Source: Chrysomallon squamiferum (taxonomy: Eukaryota > Mollusca > Gastropoda > Neomphalida > Peltospiridae). Taken from it: 52,500 bases of DNA. Location: contig CM022670.1 of NCBI GenBank assembly GCA_012295275.1, positions 12,017,083 to 12,069,582 of the forward strand, in the 5' to 3' direction. The notes under the pieces are model-generated. The model ran no database searches, was not told where the DNA came from, and was given only the letters and a program-made list of their open reading frames with translations. Of this stretch, positions 37,118-50,607 are shown piece by piece. The translations under genes were made by a program, and so were the position numbers. Position 1 is the stretch's first letter. Each line of letters starts with the position of its first letter.

Positions 37118-39258
37118 GCTTCGATTATTCGGTATATATGTGATAAAATAAAATAAAGTCAAGCCATTAAGGTGACAATGTACAGAATGTTGCAATCCGT
37201 AACTTCCTTACTGTTATTATTGTTGGTGAGCATTGCACAACTTCGTCACATATGGAAGAGAGATAACTCTAATTGATGTGTTTCGCATCTCTATCAATTA
37301 TCACAACCGGCTGAGTCGCCTAATACGTTTTTTTTTTGTTTGTTTATGTGAAGAAACACTCTAAATATTATTATTATTATTATTTTTTTTTTGTCCATTG
37401 TTTCTGTAATGTTTCTTCTGGTGTTGTGAGAAAAACAATTCGGGTATCAGACCACAAGAACGGGATGTCAAGTCTTTTATAAGAGTTTTGTTTATATACC
37501 ATACTTTGTTCCAAGTCATTAAACCCGGTCCCATCAAGTAGATTTTAATACTTTTGCCTATGATTTTATCATATAAAATATACAATATTTTATTCTTTAT
37601 TCTGTAAAGCATGTTTTTAGTCTCGTGACTGAGACGTTTTTGTCGCTGACAAAATTAACTATTATTTGTAGAAAGAAATTGTAATTGAAATACTATTAAT
37701 CAAAATTAAACTGAACTAAACTTGAATAAATAAATACATCTATTACCTCTTAATTAAGTAATGCTTGTAAACATTGCTTCAGAATCATGGATTTAAATTT
37801 TTCATTTTCATTTTTTTTTAAAATACACTCTTATTATTTTATTTTAATAAATTAACATATATATATATATATATATATATTGCATTGCCTAAAAATGTAC
37901 AAAGTTAAGGAGACTGAATTTGAGACAGTTATAAATTTATTATTATTATTATATATTTTTTTAAATCAAACCAATTTAAAAATTGGTCGCACTTCATAGA
38001 TATTTTTCAATGAATGCTTAGTACACTATGAAATATTTTAATTTACAAATCTTTAACATATATTAATAGCCTGTTTCTCTGGAGCAAATTATTTTTAAGC
38101 TGTATAAAGGTATTTTAATTAATGATCGTCGTATGTTATAACAGTTAAACAAGCACTAATATTAATATTCAGACTTTATTTTCATTTCAGCAGCAGTAAT
38201 AGTAACAGCAGCGTTGTCGTGACATTAACAGTAGCGGCTGCAGTAGTATTATTACATTATGTATAATATAGTTATTAAAATAGAGTAGTGGCTTCTAGAT
38301 GCAGTAGTATTAGCTAGGTGTAGTATAATGGCGTGGTAGTAGTAATAATAGTTATATATAGTATTTAAACAGAAATGAAGAACGTGATCGTCAGAGATAT
38401 AATAAAGGCTGGTTTACTGCTAGCGTTGTTTTATCTCACAGCAAGACAAAGAAACTTTAATGCTTGGTAACAAATACAGCTGATATGGATACAGTTTGTA
38501 TGCTTATATTATTAATTGTTAATAAAACATAAAACTAAAATCTAAGCTTATAATATTTATTGCACAGTAGGTGGACATATATGTAGTAAGTGTTTTATTT
38601 CAACCTCATTGCAGTTTGCAAGAGATTTGTTTTAGTTTATGACAGACAGAAACATATTAATTTGAGCAGACAAATATAATTAAATCCTAATTTTTATTGA
38701 AATTATGTCATAGTATAACTTTGGGAAAACAAGCTATGTCAATACTAAAACTAAAATACAGTTATACATATTAAGACATTCTAACAGGACAAATCCATGT
38801 TCAGCTGGAAGTTACATTCAGTTTAATTTTAGGATAAATCAATGTTACATTCAGTTTAGTTTTAGGATAGTCGATGTTATATTCAGTTAAGTTTTTCATT
38901 TGAAACCATGTATATTCAGACAACTGTTATTCAAATAACAGAAAGACAACCTGTTATTTTTCACTGAATAAATATGATTAATAATACGAGTAACTTTAAT
39001 AAAACAATGAACATATATGTACAATGATCAACTATCAGCTGGTTGGTCTAAAATTTAGATTTTATCACTATATCTAAACCAGCATTCAATCATCTCTCAC
39101 AGAATGCTTTTTAAAACAAGAAAAAACAACTGTAAAATAAAGTGAAAATCCTACAACAGTGTTAGATCTTTTATATCTATTATCCTGACACGGGCTTATG
39201 TAAAACACAGGATTAAGCTCAAAAACAGTTTTGACATAAGTTGCAAATCTCAGACGTC
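37118..39258. other. Intergenic region between genes D and B
   Basis: The right-hand upstream flank of D carries the conserved block (37,260-37,325). From ~37,620 to 38,560 the sequence is unlike the other intergenic regions and includes a CAG/TAG-rich patch near 38,188-38,350. From ~38,590 it is the 3' flank of gene B, matching that of A and C. Confidence 0.6.
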
Positions 39259-40037
39259 TTATTGTTTTTTATCATTCAGTGGCTGTTCCTCAAGATAAAG
39301 TTTATTTCGAACCTCTGTAATAATTTCTCCCAGCAGATTCTTTCCTTTCCATTTACTAGGGTCTTTGGGATCAGGTGCCTTCATTTTCAGACCAATGCCC
39401 CAAATCCTGTCACGAGGATTACATTCCACAAAACGTTTGGGGTACGTTTCAAGTAAGCTTTTCTTTAGATGTGGATTTTGTAAAAACTGAAATCAAGTAC
39501 AGAAAGAAAGAAATATTTTAATGCCTGAAAAGAGAAGTGATATACAAGAATAATATAAAATGAAAATAAATTAATAGTAATAATATATCTGTATTTAAAA
39601 TGGAATTTCAATTTTTTTTAATTACACCTAATAAACATTAATGTTAATATGTAAATATATTTTTTAAATGTATTAAATATTACATTATATTGATTTGCTG
39701 GATCCTTTAATTTCTAAAAAATACTCAGTTTTATATTTTTGACGGTCTGTTGTATTGTAAATATGTATTTGTGCTATGTTTATTTGTGTGTGTTTATATG
39801 AATTATTGATAATTTAAAAAGACTGTTTAATTTGTGAAATCTACAACCTTTTCTTCAGTTGCACGTTTTACAACGTCCCGAGCTTTTTCCATCCAAATGT
39901 CCATGTCAAAGTTTCTAACTTGTCTTCCAAGATATTTTTGAATTCCTGGTTCAGTAGCTTTAAGAATTTTTTGTTTTATTTCTTCGTCATGGAATGTAAC
40001 TGCAATGAGCTATCATAATGTATTATGTGCGTTTGTG

Positions 40038-40068
<31 letters not shown>

Positions 40069-40078
40069 GTAACAATAA

Positions 40079-40109
<31 letters not shown>

Positions 40110-41937
40110 ATATAAATAAATTGTAATAGTTTTCTTTTATTCCTTTCTCTTAAGAATTCAAAAAAAAAAAATAATAATAATAATAATAATAATAATGAAA
40201 AATTAAATAATAAAAAAATAAATAAAATAAAATAAAATAAAATAAAATAAACAATAATAAAATAAAATGTGGTAGGTCTATCTATAAAAATCTATAACCT
40301 AGATTTTCATCTGGTTAAGCTTGTCTTACAAATGTCAAAAATGAATAAATACAATGTAAGCAAAAAATAAAGTTACAAAATAACATTTCTGCAACTAAAT
40401 ATAACACAGTAACAGTGATTGTTACGTTAACTGTAACGTCATGTGATACGGGCCGGTTCCGCAATGCGGTTATTTCGAGTTATGTCCCTTGATTTGTTGT
40501 TAGATGCCGCTGCCCTTCCGGGTAGTAAAAACCAGATCGGCTAGTGCGAAAAACACAGCACGACGAAGCAAACTTTTATCAACAAAACATACTCTAAATA
40601 CCCGCGACATAAGCCTGTTGACACGTCGATAACTGACCAGAATATCTCCACTCGTTACTGATTGATTGCAGAGCCAGAGGTAGGATTTCATTACGAAACC
40701 ATTAAATTATTTATCCGACATACTCTGTACGTAAACAGACTCAAACAGTTAGAAACTAACAAAGACCTTTAACTTTACCCAGCGTGTCGGATGTGGTCAC
40801 CTTGTCCTGTTACCTGTGGCACAGGTATAAGGTCATGTATACTGTTTGGCAGGAACCATGCATTAGCGATATGTGGCAAGATAGATATGTTTAATTAATT
40901 ATGACAGTCTAGGGAATATATATGTATGTATTTGTTATTGTGATGTCATATTTTCCAGCCTTGTTGTATTTAAATTTATTGATTTGATTGTTTCAGGGTT
41001 TTAAACATACATTGTGTGTGATGTCAAATAAAAAGCCATTGTCCAGAAATTACAGCTGTTTGTCGTCTTTTTGAAAAAAACTCAAATACTGTTACATATA
41101 TTATAAATTCTAAACACAACACACAGATATATAATACATGTACATAAGAATAATCAACTGTATGACTGGTACAACATCCCATTCCGATTTCAGTAACATG
41201 TTTTTAACAACTTTAATTACATTTACTTAGGCTAGTAGTAATATAGATAGTCCAAGATCAGGTCACAGTCTACATTTCATTGTTTTCGTAGCGCTGCTGT
41301 AACCAGAAGATAATTAATCACACAGTATCATGCAGCATCCAAGTGGCTGTTTACCTTCCTGCTCCCTGGATCGTAAAGGTTGCACTTGGACTAAGTCAAA
41401 TGGTTTAGGGTCAAGAGTTCGAGGTGGAAAATCATAAGGAGTTACTACAACTGCAGCTCTGATTGGTGGTTATAGGTGACAGTGACTATTTTGTGCAAAG
41501 CAAGCGGTACCACCCGGAAGTGAGGAGGATTCGCGGAAATATGTTTTACATTGCGGAACCGGCCCAATGTTAAAAGTAAATAAATACAAAGTAACTAACT
41601 ATAACACAGTAACAATGATTGTTCCATTAACTGGAAAACAAAAAGAAGTCATAGACGACTTACCTGCTTTCATGTACATCATGTATTGCTCAGCACAATT
41701 AAACGTGATGCCGTCGATTTCAAATTCAGCTGGATAATGCTGACTGAAAGGCGATTCTTTATGAAAAAGTAAAATATATTCTTCTTTAAATTCAGATTTT
41801 GAATGATCCTGGTTTCGTTTACGATCATGTTTTGGTTCGTCTGCGAACTCCGATTTTCTACGCGATGTCGGTTTCTGATTTTGGTTTCGGTTTCCGTGCT
41901 TATAGTGATTATGAAATATCCAGTTATTTGGATCCAT
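39259..41937 (-). CDS. NADAR-domain protein B, three exons
   Basis: Exons 41,937-41,664, 39,999-39,848 and 39,486-39,259 give 217 aa. It is the closest relative of gene A: the N-tail is the same but 33 bp shorter (starts MDPNNWIFHNHY). NADAR motifs are intact: FNCAEQY, LGRQVRNFD, FLQNPHLKK, CNPRDRIWGIGL and KGKNLLGEI, ending LNDKKQ. One change from the cluster norm is ILLFHKESPF in place of ILFFGKESPF. Intron 1 holds the shorter copy of the TIR insert. Genes A and B with their upstream neighbours' 3' ends form one segmental duplication (~27.2-33.3 kb and ~38.6-43.3 kb). Likely functional. Confidence 0.88.
40445..41569. mobile_element. TIR-bearing insertion in intron 1 of gene B (1.1 kb, internally deleted)
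   Basis: Same ends as the gene A copy (GGGCCGGTTCCGCAATG and its inverse). The sequence jumps from ACAGGTATAAGGTC near 40,830 to TGTATACTGTTTGGCAGG. About 1.45 kb of the A copy (~29,320-30,775) is missing at that point. Its position in the intron is the same as in A, so one insertion preceded the A/B duplication. Confidence 0.6.
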
Positions 41938-43043
41938 GCTTCGGATATTCGGAATATATGTCATAAAATAAAATGAAATAAAGCCATTAAGGTGACAATG
42001 TATAGAATGTTGCAATCCTTAACTTCTTGACTTTTCTTATTGTTGTTGAGCATTGCACAACTCCGTGGCATATGGAAGAAAGATAACTCCAGTTGAAGTG
42101 TTTCGCAACGTTGTCAACATATCACAACCGACTGAGTCGCCTAATTTGATCATCTTTGTTTATGCAAGGAAACACTCATACTCCAAAGATATTAATTTTT
42201 AAAATTGTTTAAAATTATTATTATTATTATTTACTTTATCTTCCTCGATTCCATAATGTTTCTTCAGGTGTTGTGTGAAAAACAATTCGGGTATCAGACC
42301 ACAGAGGTCACGATGTCAACTAATTTATAAGAGTTTTGTTTTTATATCTTTTCATTGTTTGTTACAAACCATATTTGTTGGCTCAAAAATAAAAGTAATA
42401 TCATGTAGGTTTAAACATTTTTATTAATTTTTTTATTGTTATTATTATTAGTTTTTTTTCACTTCAATCAAGTACACTTTAATACTTCTTGCCAGTCATT
42501 TTATTCTTTGTAACGTAAAATATACTATTGTTATTATTTTGTTCTTGTTGGTTTTGTTGATTTCTTTCTTAATTCTATTACTGTTATTATAATGTTATTG
42601 TTATTATTATTATATTTTTATTCAAACACACACACATGATTACTTATATTAAAACATTCTAACAGGATTTTCATATCTGTTTCAAACATCTGTAATAGTT
42701 CAAATGAAAGAAAGACAAACTGATATTTTTCACTGAATAAATGTGATCAACAATATCAGTAACATTAATAAAACAATGAACATATATGTACAATGATCAA
42801 TTATCAGCTGGTTGTTCTAAAGTTTAGATTTTATTATATATCTAAATCAGCATTCAATCATTTCTCACTGAATGCTTTTTAAAACCAGAAAAAACAACTG
42901 TAAAATAAAATGAAAATCCTACAACAGTGTTAAATCTTTGATATCTATTATCCTGACACGGGTTTATGTAAAACACAGGATTATGTAAAACACAGGATCA
43001 AGCTCAAAAACAGTTTTGACATCATTTGCAAATCACAGACGTC
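41938..43043. other. Intergenic region between genes B and E
   Basis: Contains the conserved 5' block of gene B (42,080-42,165) and the 3' flank of gene E. Closely parallels 31,926-33,064. Confidence 0.6.
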
Positions 43044-45452
43044 TTATTGCTTTTTATCATTCAATGGCTGTTCCTCAAGATAAAGTTTATTTCGAACCTC
43101 TGTAATAATTTTTCCCAGCAGATTCTTTCCTTTCCATTTACTAGGGTCTTTGGCTTCAGGTGCCTTCATTTTCAGACCAATACCCCAAATCCTGTCATGA
43201 GGATTACATTCCACAAAGATTTTGGGGTACGTTTCAAGCAATATTTTCTTTAGCTCTGAATTTTGTAAAAACTGAAATCAAATTCAAAAAGAAAGAAATA
43301 TCTGAATGTCTCATAACAGAAGAAAGAAAAAACTACTACTACTAAATGAAATTCAAAAGTTTTTAATTACATCTGATAAAGATTAAAGTTATTATACATA
43401 TAAAACACAATTTTAAATTTATTATATTATACTGATTTCCTGGATCCTTTTTTTTCTTCTATAAAAATACTCTGTTTTATTTTTTTGAAGGTCACTGTTG
43501 TATTGTAAATATATATTTGTGCTACAATTAGTTGCGTGTTTATGTTTTTATGAATTATTAATAATTTAATAACACTGTTTAATTTGTAAAATCTACAACC
43601 TTTTCTTCAGTTGCACGTTTTACAACATTCCGAGCTTTTTCCATCCAAATGTCCTCATCGAAGTTTCTAATTTGACTTCCAAGACGTGTTTGACTTCTTG
43701 GTTTAGTAGCCTTAAGAATTTCTTGTTTATTTTCTTCATCATGGAATGTTACTGTAATTAGTCATCGTAATGCATTATGTACATGTGTTTGTTGTATGTA
43801 TATGTGCATGTCTTTATATATATATATACAGACATGTAATAAAAAAATATAAAGAGATAAATTATAATAGATTTCTTCTTTTCTTCCTTTCTATTATAAA
43901 AACAATTTAAAAAAATGGACTTGTAGATCTATAAAACACTACTCCGCCTATACAAGCAAATAGTTTGTAACATCGATTTTCATGTGGTTAAGTTTGCCAT
44001 ACAGTTATCAAAAAAAGAAAAGAAGAAAAAAAAAAACCAAAACCCGAAAAGAATAATAATAATAATAATAATAAATGAAAGTAAATAAAAATAAATAAAT
44101 AAATAAATAAAATAATAATAACACAAAGTAAGGAGAAAGTGAAGTAAAAATAATCTCTCTAGAATTATGTATAACACAGTAACAACGATTATTACATTAA
44201 CTGTAATGCCATGATAAAGTAAAAGAAGTAATAGACGACTTACCTGCTTTCATGTACATTACATACTGCTCAGCACAATTAAACGTGATGCAGTCGATTT
44301 CAAATTGAGCTGGATGATGCTGACTGAAAGGCGATTGTTTACCAAAAAACAAAATATATTCTTCTTTAACTTCAGATTTTGAATGATCTTCAGACTCTGC
44401 TTTAGTGTCTGAATGTAAAGCCGTCGCTTCTATGTTTTGCAATTTACTAGCTCCTGCTGAAAGAGTTGGTTTCTGATTTTGGTTATTTTTATCACCCATC
44501 TGGTCCGATTTATTTTCCATTATTTCACATTTTCTTTCCTCATCATAAAGTTTATTTCGAACCTCTGTAATAATTTCTCCCAGCAGATTCTTTCCATTCC
44601 ATTTACTACGGTCTCTGGCTTCAGGCGCCTGTTTACTCAGACCAATGCCCCAGATGCAGTCATGAGGATTACATTCCACAAAATGTTTGGGGTACGTTCT
44701 AAGTAATATTTTCTTTAGATGTGGATTTTGTGAAAACTGAAATCAAATACAGAAACAAAGAAATATAACAGAAGTGATATACAAGAATAATAATAATTTA
44801 AAATTAAATAATAAATCTGTATATAAAATGAAAGGTCAAAAGAAATAAATTACATCTGATAAACATTCATGTTTTATATATATAAGACAGAATTTTAAAT
44901 TTATTAAATATTGCATAATATTGGTTTGCTGGTCATTTTTTATCTTTCATAAAAATATTCTGTTTTATATCTTTGATGCTGTATTGTAAATCTATATTTG
45001 TGGTAGAATTAGTTGCGTGTTTATGTTTAGATGAATTATTAATAATTTAAAAAGACTGTTTAATTTGTGAAATCTACAACCTTTTCTTCAGTTGCACGTT
45101 TTACAACATCCCGAGCTTTTTCCATCCAAATGTCCATGTCAAAGTTTCTAACTTGTCTTCCAAGACGTTTTTGAATTCCTGGTTCAGTAGCTTCGAGAAT
45201 TTCTTGTTTTATTTCTTCGTCATGGAATGTAACTGTAATTAGTCATCGTAATGCATTATGTATATGTGTTTGTTTATATATATATATATCATAAATACAA
45301 AATAAATAAATAGATAAATTATAGTAGATTCCTTTTCTTCCTTTTTATAACAAAATCAAATTAAAACAAAAACAAAAAAATTGTATAGCTATAAAACACA
45401 ACTCAGACTATACAGTCCAAGAGTTTGTAACATCGATTTTCATGTGGTTAAG

Positions 45453-45539
<87 letters not shown>

Positions 45540-48042
45540 AATAAATAAATAATAATACAAAGTAAGGAGAAAGAGAACAAAAAATAACATTTCTAGAATT
45601 AAGTATAACACAATAACAACGATTATTACATTAACTGTAATGCCATGATAAAGTAAAAGAAGTAATAGACGACTTACCTGCTTTCATGTACATCATATAC
45701 TGCTCAGCACAATTAAATCTGATGCCGTCGATTTCAAATTGAGCTGGATGATGCTGACTGAAAGGCGATTCTTTACCAAAAAACAAAATATATTCTTCTT
45801 TAACTTCAGATTTTTCACATTTTGTGTCCTCTTCATAAAGTTTATTTCGAACCTCTGTAATAATTTCTCCCAGCAGATTCTTTCCATTCCATTTACTACG
45901 GTCTCTGGCTTCAGGCGCCTGTTTACTCAGACCAATGCCCCAGATGCAGTCATGAGGATTACATTCCACAAAATGTTTGGGGTACGTTCTAAGTAATATT
46001 TTTCTTTAGATGTGGATTTTGTGAAAACTGAAATCAAATACAGAAACAAAGAAATATAACAGAAGTGATATACAAGAATAATAATAATTTAAAATTAAAT
46101 AATAAATCTGTATATAAAATGAAAGGTCAAAAGAAATAAATTACATCTGATAAACATTCATGTTTTATATATATAAGACAGAATTTTAAATTTATTAAAT
46201 ATTGCATAATATTGGTTTTGCTGGTCATTTTTTATCTTTCATAAAAATATTCTGTTTTATATCTTTGATGCTGTATTGTAAATCTATATTTGTGGTAGAA
46301 TTAGTTGCGTGTTTATGTTTAGATGAATTATTAATAATTTAAAAGACTGTTTAATTTGTGAAATCTACAACCTTTTCTTCAGTTGCACGTTTTACAACAT
46401 CCCGAGCTTTTTCCATCCAAATGTCCATGTCAAAGTTTCTAACTTGTCTTCCAAGACGTTTTTGAATTCCTGGTTCAGTAGCTTCGAGAATTTCTTGTTT
46501 TATTTCTTCGTCATGGAATGTAACTGTAATTAGTCATCGTAATGCATTATGTATATGTGTTTGTTTCTATATATATATCATAAATACAAAATAAATAAAT
46601 AGATAAATTATAATAGTTTCCTTTTCTTCCTTTTTATAACAAAATCAATTTAAAAAAAAAAAAAAAAAAATTTATAGCTATAAAACACAACTCAGACTAT
46701 ACAGTCCAAGAGTTTGTAACATCGATTTTCAGGTGGTTAAGAAAAAAAAAAAAAAAAAAAAAATAAATAAATAAATAATAATAATACGAAAAAAACAAAC
46801 AAATAAAATAAAATAAAAATAAATAAATAAATAAATAATAATACAAAGTAAGGAGAAAGAGAACAAAAAATAACATTTCTAGAATTAAGTATAACACAAT
46901 AACAACGATTATTACATTAACTGTAATGCCATGATAAAGTAAAAGAAGTAATAGACGACTTACCTGCTTTCATGTACATCATATACTGCTCAGCACAATT
47001 AAATCTGATGCCGTCGATTTCAAATTGAGCTGGATGATGCTGACTGAAAGGCGATTCTTTACCAAAAAACAAAATATATTCTTCTTTAACTTCAGATTTT
47101 TCACATTTTGTGTCCTCTTCATAAAGTTTATTTCGAACCTCTGTAATAATTTCTCCCAGCAGATTCTTTCCATTCCATTTACTACGGTCTCTGGCTTCAG
47201 GCGCCTGTTTACTCAGACCAATGCCCCAGATGCAGTCATGAGGATTACATTCCACAAAATGTTTGGGGTACGTTCTAAGTAATATTTTCTTTAGATGTGG
47301 ATTTTGTGAAAACTGAAATCAAATACAGAAACAAAGAAATATAACAGAAGTGATATACAAGAATAATAATAATTTAAAATTAAATAATAAATCTGTATAT
47401 AAAATGAAAGGTCAAAAGAAATAAATTACATCTGATAAACATTCATGTTTTATATATATAAGACAGAATTTTAAATTTATTAAATATTGCATAATATTGG
47501 TTTGCTGGTCATTTTTTATCTTTCATAAAAATATTCTGTTTTATATCTTTGATGCTGTATTGTAAATCTATATTTGTGGTAGAATTAGTTGCGTGTTTAT
47601 GTTTAGATGAATTATTAATAATTTAAAAAGACTGTTTAATTTGTGAAATCTACAACCTTTTCTTCAGTTGCACGTTTTACAACATCCCGAGCTTTTTCCA
47701 TCCAAATGTCCATGTCAAAGTTTCTAACTTGTCTTCCAAGACGTTTTTGAATTCCTGGTTCAGTAGCTTCGAGAATTTCTTGTTTTATTTCTTCGTCATG
47801 GAATGTAACTGTAATTAGTCATCGTAATGCATTATGTATATGTGTTTGTTTATATATATATATATCATAAATACAAAATAAATAAATAGATAAATTATAG
47901 TAGATTCCTTTTCTTCCTTTTTATAACAAAATCAAATTAAAACAAAAACAAAAAAATTGTATAGCTATAAAACACAACTCAGACTATACAGTCGAAGAGT
48001 TTGTAACATCCATTTTCCTGTGGTTAAGAAAAACAAAAAACA

Positions 48043-48077
<35 letters not shown>

Positions 48078-50571
48078 GAAAAAAAAACAAATTAAATAAA
48101 ATTAAAATAAATAAATAAATAATAATACAAAGTAAGGAGAAAGAGAACAAAAAATAACATTTCTAGAATTAAGTATAACACAATAACAACGATTATTACA
48201 TTAACTGTAATGCCATGATAAAGTAAAAGAAGTAATAGACGACTTACCTGCTTTCATGTACATCATATACTGCTCAGCACAATTAAATCTGATGCCGTCG
48301 ATTTCAAATTGAGCTGGATGATGCTGACTGAAAGGCGATTCTTTACCAAAAAACAAAATATATTCTTCTTTAACTTCAGATTTTTCACATTTTGTGTCCT
48401 CTTCATAAAGTTTATTTCGAACCTCTGTAATAATTTCTCCCAGCAGATTCTTTCCATTCCATTTACTACGGTCTCTGGCTTCAGGCGCCTGTTTACTCAG
48501 ACCAATGCCCCAGATGCAGTCATGAGGATTACATTCCACAAAATGTTTGGGGTACGTTTCAAGTAATATTTTCTTTAGATGTGGATTTTGCGAAAACTGA
48601 AATCAAATACAGAAACAAAGAAATATAACAGAAGTGATATACAAGAATAATAATAATTTAAAATTAAATAATAAATCTGTATATAAAATGAAAGGTCAAA
48701 AGAAATAAATTACATCTGATAAACATTCATGTTTTATATATATAAGACAGAATTTTAAATTTATTAAATATTGCATAATATTGGTTTGCTGGTCATTTTT
48801 TATCTTTCATAAAAATATTCTGTTTTATATCTTTGATGCTGTATTGTAAATCTATATTTGTGGTAGAATTAGTTGCGTGTTTATGTTTAGATGAATTATT
48901 AATAATTTAAAAGACTGTTTAATTTGTGAAATCTACAACCTTTTTCTTCAGTTGCACGTTTTACAACATCCCGAGCTTTTTCCATCCAAATGTCCATGTC
49001 AAAGTTTCTAACTTGTCTTCCAAGACGTTTTTGAATTCCTGGTTCAGTAGCTTCGAGAATTTCTTGTTTTATTTCTTCGTCATGGAATGTAACTGTAATT
49101 AGTCATCGTAATGCATTATGTATATGTGTTTGTTTATATATATATATATCATAAATACAAAATAAATAAATAGATAAATTATAGTAGATTCCTTTTCTTC
49201 CTTTTTATAACAAAATCAAATTAAAACAAAAACAAAAAAATTGTATAGCTATAAAACACAACTCAGACTATACAGTCCAAGAGTTTGTAACATCGATTTT
49301 CATGTGGTTAAGAAAAAAAAAAAAAAAAAAAAATAATACGAAAAAAACAAACAAATAAAATAAAATAAAAATAAATAAATAAATAAATAATAATACAAAG
49401 TAAGGAGAAAGAGAACAAAAAATAACATTTCTAGAATTAAGTATAACACAATAACAACGATTATTACATTAACTGTAATGCCATGATAAAGTAAAAGAAG
49501 TAATAGACGACTTACCTGCTTTCATGTACATCATATACTGCTCAGCACAATTAAATCTGATGCCGTCGATTTCAAATTGAGCTGGATGATGCTGACTGAA
49601 AGGCGATTCTTTACCAAAAAACAAAATATATTCTTCTTTAACTTCAGATTTTTCACATTTTGTGTCCTCTTCATAAAGTTTATTTCGAACCTCTGTAATA
49701 ATTTCTCCCAGCAGATTCTTTCCATTCCATTTACTACGGTCTCTGGCTTCAGGCGCCTGTTTACTCAGACCAATGCCCCAGATGCAGTCATGAGGATTAC
49801 ATTCCACAAAATGTTTGGGGTACGTTCTAAGTAATATTTTCTTTAGATGTGGATTTTGTGAAAACTGAAATCAAATACAGAAACAAAGAAATATAACAGA
49901 AGTGATATACAAGAATAATAATAATTTAAAATTAAATAATAAATCTGTATATAAAATGAAAGGTCAAAAGAAATAAATTACATCTGATAAACATTCATGT
50001 TTTATATATATAAGACAGAATTTTAAATTTATTAAATATTGCATAATATTGGTTTGCTGGTCATTTTTTATCTTTCATAAAAATATTCTGTTTTATATCT
50101 TTGATGCTGTATTGTAAATCTATATTTGTGGTAGAATTAGTTGCGTGTTTATGTTTAGATGAATTATTAATAATTTAAAAAGACTGTTTAATTTGTGAAA
50201 TCTACAACCTTTTCTTCAGTTGCACGTTTTACAACATCCCGAGCTTTTTCCATCCAAATGTCCATGTCAAAGTTTCTAACTTGTCTTCCAAGACGTTTTT
50301 GAATTCCTGGTTCAGTAGCTTCGAGAATTTCTTGTTTTATTTCTTCGTCATGGAATGTAACTGTAATTAGTCATCGTAATGCATTATGTATATGTGTTTG
50401 TTTCTATATATATATCATAAATACAAAATAAATAAATAGATAAATTATAATAGTTTCCTTTTCTTCCTTTTTATAACAAAATCAATTTAAAAAAAAAAAA
50501 AAAATGTTATAGCTATAAAACACAACTCAGACTATACAGTCCAAGAGTTTGTAATATCGATTTTCATGTGG

Positions 50572-50607
<36 letters not shown>

